In this document: piece by piece, positions 1 through 6,246 of the stretch
Layout: the number at the start of each line of letters is the position of its first letter
Position numbering within the stretch: position 1 is the stretch's first letter
NCBI GenBank assembly: GCA_016788805.1
Contig: JAEUSE010000021.1
Location: 1-8,960, forward strand
Direction: 5' to 3'
Source: Candidatus Doudnabacteria bacterium
GTDB lineage: Bacteria > Patescibacteriota > Doudnabacteria > UBA920
DNA: 8,960 bases
Notes under the pieces: generated by a model
Database searches by the model: none
Seen by the model: only the letters and a program-made list of their open reading frames with translations
What the model was told of the DNA's origin: nothing
Translations under genes and position numbers: made by a program

Positions 1-307
1 CCGACATGCGCAAGCCGAAACCAATATTTTGGCCCACGGTCAACCAGGGAAATAACGCAAAATCTTGGAACACGACCGAATTGGCCACGTTCGCTGTTTC
101 AATATTTCCTCCATCTGGCTTCTCCAAGCCAATTAACAACCTAAGCAAGGTAGACTTCCCGCTCCCCGAAGGGCCAAGCAACATTAAAAACTCGCCGTCG
201 TGCACGTCTAAATCTATGTCGCGCAGCACCTGCACCCGCTTCTCGTCTTCCTCAAAGTGCCGAGTTACATTCTTTGCGTGTATGAGTATTCTTTTTCCTT
301 TGGGCAT
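1..307 (-). CDS. ABC transporter ATP-binding protein, NrtD/SsuB/TauB type (partial)
   Basis: This is the ATPase subunit of an ABC importer; only the first 102 residues are inside the window and the gene continues past position 1. From the ATG at 307 the translation shows a typical nucleotide-binding fold: Walker A GPSGSGKST at residues 45-53 and a Q-loop VFQDFALFPWLTV with Gln81. The FQD..LFPWLTV.QN form is characteristic of the nitrate/sulfonate/taurine ATPase subfamily. Signature, Walker B and switch histidine lie outside the window. The permease gene upstream (464-1183) is the natural partner, although 156 nt of repeat-rich DNA separates them. No strong Shine-Dalgarno precedes the ATG. The substrate cannot be read from this subunit, and no substrate-binding protein is visible; it may lie beyond position 1. 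Confidence 0.88.
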   Translation of the reverse strand, partial: MPKGKRILIHAKNVTRHFEEDEKRVQVLRDIDLDVHDGEFLMLLGPSGSGKSTLLRLLIGLEKPDGGNIETANVANSVVFQDFALFPWLTVGQNIGFGLRMS

Positions 308-395
308 AATTGGTTTAATCCAGATTTACAGACGCATACAAATTCGCAGACAGCTATAGATTATGTGTACGGGTATGTATCTGCAAGCATAGAGA

Positions 396-460
396 GATTC
401 GGGTGCATCGGTACATTCGTAAACGATTAGTAGATTCGCATCATTCGTAGTTTCGCATCG
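396..460. repeat. Degenerate ATTCG tandem array, about 9-nt period
   Basis: On the plus strand TTCG or ATCG cores recur at 398, 407, 416, 435, 444, 452 and 457, mostly 8-9 nt apart (one double gap of 19). Units include attcgggtg, catcggtac, attcgcatc, attcgtag and tttcgcatc. The array fills most of the gap between the permease stop (464) and the ATPase start (307) and has no open reading frame. I recall similar ATTCG-rich tracts between genes of CPR genomes, but that is memory rather than a search. Function unknown. Confidence 0.6.
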
Positions 461-463
461 GTA

Positions 464-1183
464 TCACTCCGTCATCATTTTATGACTTCGCTCCAGCAGC
501 GGTAGCCAAATTATATGGTTCAACGCGAAAATAAACAGCAGCAGCGCCATCACCCCAAAAAATACCAAATGACCCTCACTACCACCGGCATTAAAAAACC
601 CTCCTAAACCATGGTTCTTCATACCCACGACTATCTCCGCGCCCACCACAGCCTCCCAGCCTTCGCCTAGGCCCACAATAGAGCCAGTTACTATGCCCGG
701 AGCGGCTATAGGGAACGCAAAGTACACGTACCGCTTCCAGCCCGTTGCACCATACACGGTGGCCGCTTCTTCCCAGCCGGCCTTAATCAGTTTTTGAGAG
801 CTGATTATGGCGAACAACATCGGCCAAACTACCGTAATAATCAAAAAAATAATAACCGTGGTCTCGCTCGGTCCAAAATAGTAAACCGCCAAGGGCAGCA
901 TGGCAAAAGTTGGAAAACTTTGTAGCACGTCAAACAATGGCAATGTAACCGTGCCCACCCGACCGCGTGACAAGGTAACCCCTAACACAATGGCAATAAT
1001 CAAAGAGACTCCATATGCAATAAATAAGCGAAGGGAGGAGGCTAGTAAGTCACCGACAAAGGAAATTTTTTGCGCTTGAGACAGGGCGCCAAAAAACAAA
1101 ATGTATATAAAAGGCAGCAACACTATCAAAAAAGTCCAAAATATGTGTATGCGCTTTTTGTAAATTTTTATGTAGCGTCTCAT
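464..1183 (-). CDS. ABC transporter permease, SsuC/TauC/NrtB type
   Basis: This 239-residue integral membrane protein is the permease subunit of a binding-protein-dependent importer, usual in length for the sulfonate/nitrate/taurine permeases. It has about six hydrophobic segments (near residues 15-33, 48-70, 92-102, 108-127, 155-172 and 207-228). The cytoplasmic EAA loop that docks on the ATPase starts at EEAATVYGATGWKRYVY (residues 138-154) and ends in the expected FPIAAPGIVTG. The ATG at 1183 is the only sensible start because an in-frame TAA lies two codons upstream. No Shine-Dalgarno sits at normal distance; a GAGGAGGT at 1217-1224 is about 33 nt away, too far to serve this start. It ends in TGA. 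It presumably works with the ATPase at 1-307. Substrate unknown. Confidence 0.88.
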   Translation of the reverse strand: MRRYIKIYKKRIHIFWTFLIVLLPFIYILFFGALSQAQKISFVGDLLASSLRLFIAYGVSLIIAIVLGVTLSRGRVGTVTLPLFDVLQSFPTFAMLPLAVYYFGPSETTVIIFLIITVVWPMLFAIISSQKLIKAGWEEAATVYGATGWKRYVYFAFPIAAPGIVTGSIVGLGEGWEAVVGAEIVVGMKNHGLGGFFNAGGSEGHLVFFGVMALLLFIFALNHIIWLPLLERSHKMMTE

Positions 1184-1272
1184 ATGTTATATGATACCAC
1201 GCCCGCTGGGGCCAACACCTCCTCAGGTCAATCATATAGTACGTCGCAGGCACCATGTGCAGCCTACAATTC

Positions 1273-2091
1273 CTACCCAAGACGCAAATACCCGCGACGC
1301 TTTGAAATAAGGCCTTCTTTCAATAAACCAACCACACTTTTAAGCACACGCTCGGTGTCGAGCCCGAGTGCCGATACCAAATCCGACTCTTTCATACCAC
1401 CGTCACCAAGCAGCCGTAAAACTGCTCCGCGGACTTGCCTGTTTGAACCTTCAAACTTACTCTGTTTCGCGTAGTGTTTACTTTTTTTGTTTGGGTTACC
1501 GTGGGTAGCTTTAATATAGGCACCGTAGTCTAGCAAGGCCCAATTCCAAGTTCGCGGATCCTGATCTTCCGCCGCTCGCGCGATAAGCGGCAATAGCTCT
1601 CCGTCGTCCACACCCTGCCTGTCACTAAAAAAATGGTGGAGAAACACGCTCCGCACATTGGTTTCTAAATATGTAGTTGGTTTATTAAACGCAAAGGCCA
1701 ACATAGCTGCAGCCGTGGCTTTACCGATGCCCGGAAGTAGTAGCAACTCCGCTTCGGTAGCGGGTAATTTGCCCCGATAATTCTTTACCACTTCTTGTGC
1801 CAGTTGGTGTAAAAATTTAGCACGGCGATTATACCCTAAGCCTTGCCAGGCTTTGAGTGCTTCACTCAGCGGCGCAGTCGCTAACGCTTGTACGCTCGGA
1901 AATAGTTTCAAAAATTCCGCATACTTCGGCGATACCCGCTGCACCTGAGTTTGCTGCAGCATTAACTCCGAAACGAATATTTTGTAAGAGTCTCGAGTGT
2001 TCCGCCATGGTAACGTGCGCCTTCCCCGTTTACGGTAATAATCCCAGACGATCTTACGAAAACTTTTCAACTGTTTATCCGTCACACTCAT
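1273..2091 (-). CDS. mutY: MutY-family (HhH-GPD) DNA glycosylase, clusterless
   Basis: A base-excision-repair glycosylase that by family would remove adenine opposite 8-oxoguanine. Visible: LPWR (27-30), the signature SELMLQQTQV (41-50) with the conserved Glu42 (E. coli MutY Glu37), and the helix-hairpin-helix LPGIGKATAAAML (119-131). Two departures stand out. The catalytic Asp138 of E. coli MutY (LDGNVKRVL) aligns with Glu143 in YLETNVRSVF. Also, after LLDYGAYIK, where MutY normally carries four cysteines for a [4Fe-4S] cluster, there is a Lys/Arg-rich stretch (NPNKKSKHYAKQSKFEG), and the whole protein has no cysteine. At 272 residues it also lacks the NUDIX-like C-terminal domain that reads 8-oxoG and ends instead in about 45 residues resembling a small winged helix. 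I recall similar ETN-type homologues in other CPR genomes, so this may be a subfamily, and substrate specificity is open. A TATAGT box lies just upstream, which hints at a very short leader. Confidence 0.85.
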   Translation of the reverse strand: MSVTDKQLKSFRKIVWDYYRKRGRRTLPWRNTRDSYKIFVSELMLQQTQVQRVSPKYAEFLKLFPSVQALATAPLSEALKAWQGLGYNRRAKFLHQLAQEVVKNYRGKLPATEAELLLLPGIGKATAAAMLAFAFNKPTTYLETNVRSVFLHHFFSDRQGVDDGELLPLIARAAEDQDPRTWNWALLDYGAYIKATHGNPNKKSKHYAKQSKFEGSNRQVRGAVLRLLGDGGMKESDLVSALGLDTERVLKSVVGLLKEGLISKRRGYLRLG

Positions 2092-2107
2092 GCGTACAGT
2101 GTACTAT

Positions 2108-2132
2108 AAAAAAGCCGAGGAGTTACCACGGC
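2108..2132 (-). terminator. Rho-independent terminator after the 390-aa membrane protein gene
   Basis: On the minus strand GCCG-T-GG / TAACT / CC-T-CGGC forms a 4+2 bp stem with one T-T mismatch and a 5-nt loop, followed at once by six T residues (2113-2108). It starts 12 nt after the stop of the gene ending at 2144 and lies 17 nt before the mutY start, so it separates the two units. Confidence 0.65.
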
Positions 2133-2143
2133 ACGAAAGTAGT

Positions 2144-3316
2144 CTATTTTATATTTTTTACTATAACCGAACCGCCAATCCTATAGCGTTTACTCCGGTA
2201 CGCCCGAGAAATGGCCCAATTCAAGAAGCCGGTCATCAGGAGCAGTAAAATAAAATAAAACACCCCAATAGCAGTAAACTTGGGCCACGCATCCCGGCCC
2301 AGGTAACCCAATATTGCCGCTACAACTCCAATGGTGGTTATAACTTGCAAAGAGGCAATACTATTTTTAGTACTTTTATTTTGTATTTCCGTAAAAGATT
2401 CAAGTGCGGAAGCCAAATATTGCTTGGTCATATCCCATAAGTACTTAATGTACTCTTGGGTGTCTTGCAACGTTTCAAATTTGAATTGAAACAAAGGGTT
2501 CAGGTACGTGTCTATATTCTGCACGTCAGTAATCTTTTGCCGGGTACGTATATATACACCCATTTGGTTTATGCGCGCCCCAATAAGATCCACTGTTTTT
2601 TGGATATCGGACAACTCACTTCTATATGCATCCACTTCGGTTCCAACTATATAACCCCGCTCCTTAATGCGGGCGATCTTTTCCCAAATAACTCGATGAA
2701 TAGCTAAATAGCGGTGCAGCTGCGTTTTGAACTCACGGAAAAATATTTGGGACTCAATTATTTCTCGCGTAAGCTCTTGGTCTTTTAAGTTGTTAATAAC
2801 AATTAACCCAGCCCCACGATACACTTCAACATTCTGAGTTTTGAGTGTGGAATAAATTTCTTGTTTGAAGTCTTTATACAACTTCTGAACATCCAGTTTA
2901 GTGGCACCCTCTACTGTCAAAATATACGGTAAAATAGTTTGAATATTGGCCAACTCTTTTGGCACTGGCGCACCCTTACTAAAAATAAGCGATAAGGCTT
3001 TAGATAGCCGATTGTCGTAATACGACTTAATTACCTCTATATCTTTCGACAACACAGTAATTTCTTTTTCTAAGATAATTAACCCGTCTTCGTACATGCG
3101 GTATTCAATACCTCCAGCAGCAACCACCCGTACATATTCTAGCTTGCCGTTCTCACGAGTTACGTCTTGTATACCTACCAGCTTGCGTATAGATTCAAGT
3201 TCTTTTTTGGGAAAGTCTAACTCTGATTTACCATATTTAAATACATCCCACACCTCTGTAAGATGCAACGTCGTCCGCTGAAACCATCCACCTATATATA
3301 CTTTTTTTATTTTCAT
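2144..3316 (-). CDS. Membrane protein with CorA-like topology, function unknown
   Basis: I do not recognise this 390-residue protein by sequence. It has a soluble, mixed alpha/beta N-terminal part (about 1-180), a long charged helical part (about 185-315, probably coiled coil), and two closely spaced transmembrane helices near residues 321-339 and 347-369, then a short basic tail. Long helices leading into a terminal hairpin of two membrane spans is the layout of CorA-type magnesium transporters, but the CorA pore motif GMN is absent: the loop after the first span reads GYLGRDAWPKF. CorA relationship is therefore inference from topology only. The ATG at 3316 is chosen over an in-frame TTG at 3331 because GGAG sits 5 nt upstream of it. 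A TATAAT box lies at 3346-3341. The gene stands alone, ended by the hairpin at 2108-2132. Confidence 0.7.
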   Translation of the reverse strand: MKIKKVYIGGWFQRTTLHLTEVWDVFKYGKSELDFPKKELESIRKLVGIQDVTRENGKLEYVRVVAAGGIEYRMYEDGLIILEKEITVLSKDIEVIKSYYDNRLSKALSLIFSKGAPVPKELANIQTILPYILTVEGATKLDVQKLYKDFKQEIYSTLKTQNVEVYRGAGLIVINNLKDQELTREIIESQIFFREFKTQLHRYLAIHRVIWEKIARIKERGYIVGTEVDAYRSELSDIQKTVDLIGARINQMGVYIRTRQKITDVQNIDTYLNPLFQFKFETLQDTQEYIKYLWDMTKQYLASALESFTEIQNKSTKNSIASLQVITTIGVVAAILGYLGRDAWPKFTAIGVFYFILLLLMTGFLNWAISRAYRSKRYRIGGSVIVKNIK

Positions 3317-3337
3317 TTTTACTCCACGCAAAGTCTA

Positions 3338-3357
3338 GCTATTATACTAATAATAGC
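3338..3357 (-). promoter_or_regulatory. Minus-strand -10 box inside a perfect inverted repeat
   Basis: GCTATTAT-acta-ATAATAGC is a perfect 8-bp inverted repeat with a 4-nt centre. On the minus strand it contains TATAAT (3346-3341), well placed as -10 for the gene starting at 3316. The hexamer 17 nt further upstream (TGCTGT) is a poor -35. The symmetry could be a repressor site or only a short hairpin at the transcript start. Confidence 0.45.
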
Positions 3358-3369
3358 ACACCGACAGCA

Positions 3370-3398
3370 TTGACAAATATAAACAAATAAATTATAGT
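3370..3398 (+). promoter_or_regulatory. Consensus sigma-70-type promoter, plus strand
   Basis: TTGACA (3370-3375), a 17-nt spacer and TATAGT (3393-3398) match the housekeeping promoter at all -35 positions and five of six -10 positions. Transcription would start near 3405 and run through the aminotransferase fragment to the terminator at 3946-3985. It diverges from the minus-strand -10 box about 25 nt away. Confidence 0.7.
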
Positions 3399-3417
3399 TG
3401 CTAGTCATATTAGTTAG

Positions 3418-3924
3418 CTCCCCGTTACCTTTGGCTCAAAAGCTATAACCAAAATGCGGCAACGTAAAAACACGCGGAGCTGGTATTTTGACGTAGGCAT
3501 GCTTATCGAGTACTTTCTTGAAAACGCAAGTGGGGGCAGAAAGTACACTGTGACTGCGCCTATTAACTTGTTCTACGCAATGCACGAAGCGTTGCGCCTC
3601 GCAACAGAAAAAACCGCGGCGCAGCGGGAGTTGGAACACGAAACGGCACACAGATATCTCCTGAAGGGTCTGACAAAGTACGGATCAACGCTCATACCCA
3701 AACCGGAATGTTCAACGTACACACTGAACTGCGTGACCGTTCCTTCTGGAGTAGACGAAGCCGTGCTCAGACGCCGGCTACTTCTAGAACATAGCATCGA
3801 GATTGGTGGTGGAATTGGTCAACTTGCTGGGAAAGTACTGCGAATTGGCACCATGGGGCCGATAGGAACCGACTTGGCAAGTATAGACCGTCTCCTTGAG
3901 GCAATGGGAAAAATTATCTGCTAA
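3418..3924 (+). pseudogene. C-terminal fragment of alanine-glyoxylate/serine-pyruvate aminotransferase (class V)
   Basis: The translation matches the C-terminal domain of the AGXT/serine-pyruvate aminotransferase family: RSWYFDV, then YTVTAPINLFYAMHEALRLA, LNCVTVPSGVDEAVLRRRLL, IEIGGGIGQLAGKVLRIG and a final helix. Full members have about 380 residues. The longest open frame with a normal start is 156 residues (ATG 3454), but resemblance continues upstream in frame as VTFGSKAITKMRQRK, comparable to F-S-D-K-A-K-K-K-M-Y-S-R-K of human AGT, until a TAG at 3415-3417. The N-terminal two thirds, with the substrate site and PLP-binding lysine, are absent and the DNA before the TAG is AT-rich and non-coding. 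The ATG has no Shine-Dalgarno. It is the only plus-strand gene, yet it has a consensus promoter and a strong terminator. Most likely a truncated remnant, possibly of a transferred gene; a short expressed protein cannot be excluded. Confidence 0.8.
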
Positions 3925-3945
3925 AAAACGGTACGGTCAAAACTT

Positions 3946-3985
3946 GCGCGCGGCGATGTATGGAGGACATCGACGCGCGCTTTTT
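3946..3985 (+). terminator. Strong Rho-independent terminator between convergent units
   Basis: Arms 3946-3959 and 3967-3980 pair over 14 positions with one G-A mismatch around a 7-nt loop, followed by TTTTT (3981-3985). It ends the plus-strand transcript 21 nt after the aminotransferase fragment. Read on the minus strand the same hairpin is followed by AAGTTTT, a weaker tract, so it may also stop the B12 operon that ends at 4002. Confidence 0.9.
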
Positions 3986-4001
3986 CATACTTAGGTATTT
4001 A

Positions 4002-4505
4002 TCACTTTTTACGCATGGACCGTCCGACGAAACATACTACAAGCGCCACCAATAGTATGAACGCTATCCATGTCAGCGATTGTTGATACCACACACTATG
4101 TGCACCGTAGTGAATAGCCAAAGGTAGCTTCACGCCGCTCCCTATTTCATTGCTTGTAGCCGCAAGTGGTCTACCAACAACCTGCACCTCTCCACTAAAC
4201 TCTGCGGAATCTTTTGGTTCAACCCTTATTTGGACCTCTTGCGAGCCGCCGGCTTGGACGGTGAAGCTTTTTGGACGAATGCCAATACTCGAATCGTCGG
4301 TGTTAAGCGATACCTCGTATAACTGTACGTCGCTTGTCGGATTCTTTACCTGAATACGACTTGTTACCGGCTTGTTTCCCACCGACATCTCCAACCGAGC
4401 CGGACTTACCTCTATCCCCGCCGCCTGCGCGGCAGACGCGTGCACACTTAACGCGAAGAATAGCGCCGCAATCACACCTGCCTTGATTCTAAATTCATAC
4501 TTCAT
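4002..4505 (-). CDS. Membrane-anchored extracellular Ig-like protein, likely partner of the transcobalamin-like protein
   Basis: A 167-residue exported protein. A signal peptide (about 1-29, hydrophobic GVIAALFFALS then ASAAQAAG) leads into one immunoglobulin-like beta-sandwich (about 31-134, opening IEVSPARLEMSVGNKPVTSRIQVKN, a pattern typical of PapD/ASH-like folds). It ends with one transmembrane helix (about 142-161) and a basic tail SMRKK, so the domain faces outside and is anchored in the cytoplasmic membrane. It starts 27 nt after the stop of the transcobalamin-like gene, with AGGA about 10 nt before the ATG, so the two are surely cotranscribed. That larger protein ends in an Ig-like domain but has no anchor of its own; inference: this small protein docks or presents it at the membrane. 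No enzymatic motif seen. Confidence 0.78.
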   Translation of the reverse strand: MKYEFRIKAGVIAALFFALSVHASAAQAAGIEVSPARLEMSVGNKPVTSRIQVKNPTSDVQLYEVSLNTDDSSIGIRPKSFTVQAGGSQEVQIRVEPKDSAEFSGEVQVVGRPLAATSNEIGSGVKLPLAIHYGAHSVWYQQSLTWIAFILLVALVVCFVGRSMRKK

Positions 4506-4532
4506 AATTCTTGATTCCTACTTCCGCCTTGC

Positions 4533-6119
4533 TTACTGCGCTGTGGCCCAAAACACTAGTTTGCCCTTCTTCTGCCCCACCGTTACATTGCTCGGCAATT
4601 GTAAACTCACGGCCACATCTGCTTGTGCGCTCGCGCCAATTGTTTTGCCAAAGTTTGCCCAAGCTACAGCGTCCAATTTTATATTATCCGTAAACACACT
4701 GTCTCCACTCACCTGACCTGACATCTTAATACCCGTCGTACCAATGTTCTTGATAGTCACATTTTTATTGGCTGACCCGCCAGCTTTAAGATCGCCAAAC
4801 TGAACGCTGCCCGGAGTTACTATAAAGCCGATAGACGTACCCTGCACCTGGCCGGGCGGAGTGCCGGTGGTGACGTTTACCGATAACTGCACCTCACCTG
4901 CCTGGCCGGTGCTGGTTTGGGTGGGTTGCCAGTCAAAAGCACCAAAGTGCCACAAAACTACGTCACCGCTCTGTAATGTAAATTGGTCGGCGCCCACGTT
5001 GGCCAAGGTGTTATTCACGGCATACAACCAACCCGTGGTGCCGCTTGCTTCGTCGGTACCAATTTTGTCTAAATATGGTCCAAAACTTGTGTCTTTAACA
5101 TGATAGGTAAACCCACACACGCTACTCGCATTCTTTACAATGTCGAGCGCGGTCGGTCCGGCTACAGCACCGGCACACAAGACCCCGGTCGACCCTTCAA
5201 TCTTAAAGCTAAAATGTGTGAGCGCTGCACCTCCACCTGTGCCGCCCTGCCCGCTCGTGGAAGCAATCTGGAGAGGTACAGTTTTTCCCAACAACGCAAT
5301 AACCGCGTATGCCGTAGTGGTTGGTGAAAAGGCATCCTCACCACTCCCGGACTGATACTGGAAAAAACCACCGGCCGCCTGGGTAGACTCTAAATACTCC
5401 ACCGGGGTATGGCCGCTCTTGGCCCACGTTGCTTGGTCTATGCCGGCAGAGGCTAAAGCCCATAGCACCCATGCGGTCGAGGACGCGTCAGATGCCGTAC
5501 CATACGCACTAGCTGGGTCATAGGTAAAACCACCGTCAGTATTTTGGGCGGTTTTAATATAATCCAACGCTTTCGTAACAACTTGATCATTCGCGGGGAC
5601 TCCGGACGCAATAAGCGCAACCACTGCTGCAGCGGTCATGTTGCTGTCGCTTCCTCCGCCCACGGCAAATCCCCAACCACCGTTTGCATTCTGATGACTG
5701 AGTAGGAATGTCTTTGCGCCCTGAGCTTCGGAACTGGCCGCCTCACCACTGCTCACCAATGCGAGCAAACCAAAAATATCATCGTTCACCGTGGTTGCGT
5801 CGCCGATTTGACTGTTGCTGTAAAAACTTTTTAACTTAGCGATGTAATCAGTAGAGCCATATGTCTTAGGGTTTTGCCCGACACTTGTAACGGCTAAAAT
5901 TGGCGCAGCGTAGTCCAAAGCTGTAGTGCCGCTCACTGTTTTTAAGTAATCGGTCGGAATATTTGCCGCGCCAAGCGCAGACAAAGCCATAGTGCTCCAT
6001 GGATTGCTACTATGCGCTTGTAAATAGGTAGTTGCCCCGGTAGCGTTATATGCCCGAACCGGGACCGCGGGAAACAACAGGCCTACCACAGCCATTATGT
6101 ATAATACTCGTTTGAACAT
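4533..6119 (-). CDS. Secreted transcobalamin/intrinsic-factor-like corrinoid-binding protein (barrel repeats + DUF4430)
   Basis: A 528-residue exported protein built like animal B12 carriers. Residues 1-23 are a signal peptide (MFKRVLYIMAVVGLLFPAVPVRA, cleavage likely after Ala23). Residues about 27-280 are an all-helical barrel with prenyltransferase/cyclase-type repeats, clearest as HQNANGGWGF (142-151), AQNTDGGFTY (191-200) and TQAAGGFFQY (246-255). After a Gly-rich linker, about 300-394 is a DUF4430 domain: GPTALDIVKNAS, then GWLYAVNN, NVGADQFTLQSGDVVLWHFG. Cys315 and Cys335 could form a disulfide. The end (about 405-528) is Ig-like. Barrel plus DUF4430 is the architecture of intrinsic factor and transcobalamin, and the cobalamin riboswitch in its leader supports corrinoid as ligand. 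The ATG at 6119 is preferred over an in-frame TTG at 6176 because it begins the signal peptide and follows AGGAAAG. Corrinoid binding is inferred. Confidence 0.85.
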   Translation of the reverse strand: MFKRVLYIMAVVGLLFPAVPVRAYNATGATTYLQAHSSNPWSTMALSALGAANIPTDYLKTVSGTTALDYAAPILAVTSVGQNPKTYGSTDYIAKLKSFYSNSQIGDATTVNDDIFGLLALVSSGEAASSEAQGAKTFLLSHQNANGGWGFAVGGGSDSNMTAAAVVALIASGVPANDQVVTKALDYIKTAQNTDGGFTYDPASAYGTASDASSTAWVLWALASAGIDQATWAKSGHTPVEYLESTQAAGGFFQYQSGSGEDAFSPTTTAYAVIALLGKTVPLQIASTSGQGGTGGGAALTHFSFKIEGSTGVLCAGAVAGPTALDIVKNASSVCGFTYHVKDTSFGPYLDKIGTDEASGTTGWLYAVNNTLANVGADQFTLQSGDVVLWHFGAFDWQPTQTSTGQAGEVQLSVNVTTGTPPGQVQGTSIGFIVTPGSVQFGDLKAGGSANKNVTIKNIGTTGIKMSGQVSGDSVFTDNIKLDAVAWANFGKTIGASAQADVAVSLQLPSNVTVGQKKGKLVFWATAQ

Positions 6120-6132
6120 CTTTTTTCTTTCC

Positions 6133-6156
6133 TGTACAAAGAACTCTTCTTGTACA
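6133..6156 (-). promoter_or_regulatory. Inverted repeat just upstream of the ribosome binding site
   Basis: TGTACA-A-GAA and TTC-TT-TGTACA form an imperfect inverted repeat (one bulged base) in the B12-operon leader, after the terminator hairpin. Its 3' arm directly abuts GGAAAG, the likely ribosome binding site of the gene starting at 6119. Folding could affect translation, or the TGTACA palindromes could be a protein site; neither is shown. Confidence 0.4.
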
Positions 6157-6157
6157 T

Positions 6158-6187
6158 AAACACAAAGCACCCCCAATGAGGGGATGC
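6158..6187 (-). terminator. Conditional terminator of the cobalamin riboswitch
   Basis: On the minus strand GCATCCCC (6187-6180), loop TCATT and GGGGGTGC (6174-6167) make an 8-bp hairpin, mostly G-C, followed by TTTGTGTTT (6166-6158). It lies 60 nt after the aptamer and 48 nt before the start codon, where a riboswitch expression platform is expected. The T tract is interrupted, so termination may be partial. Confidence 0.65.
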
Positions 6188-6229
6188 GTTGATATGCTCA
6201 AACAGCAATCCCTCTTATGCTCGAAGAGA
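6178..6229 (-). promoter_or_regulatory. Candidate antiterminator and anti-antiterminator of the riboswitch
   Basis: GAGGGATTGC (6214-6205) can pair over 8 of 10 positions with GCATCCCCTC (6187-6178), which includes the 5' arm of the terminator; this would free the operon for transcription. The same segment can instead pair with the upstream TCTCTT (6229-6224), as a 6-bp hairpin over 6229-6211, which would release the terminator. Such mutually exclusive helices are usual for transcriptional riboswitches. Pairing was worked out by eye without energies. Confidence 0.5.
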
Positions 6230-6246
6230 TGGACTTATGTGTATAA

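Noticed and set aside
1..1183. Assigning the ABC transporter as the B12 importer of the operon at 4002-6546
   Set aside because: The permease and ATPase signatures are of the nitrate/sulfonate/taurine type, the genes are about 3 kb away in a separate unit, and no cobalamin riboswitch precedes them.
1186..1215. TTGGCC-18-TATAAC as a promoter for the permease
   Set aside because: The -10 box ends 2 nt before the ATG at 1183, so transcription would start inside the gene.
1217..1224. GAGGAGGT as the Shine-Dalgarno of the permease or of a leader peptide
   Set aside because: It is 33 nt from the permease ATG and no start codon lies 5-10 nt downstream of it.
6120..6176. Extending the transcobalamin-like protein to a TTG at 6176
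   Set aside because: This would translate through the terminator hairpin and put 19 residues before the signal peptide; the ATG at 6119 follows AGGAAAG.
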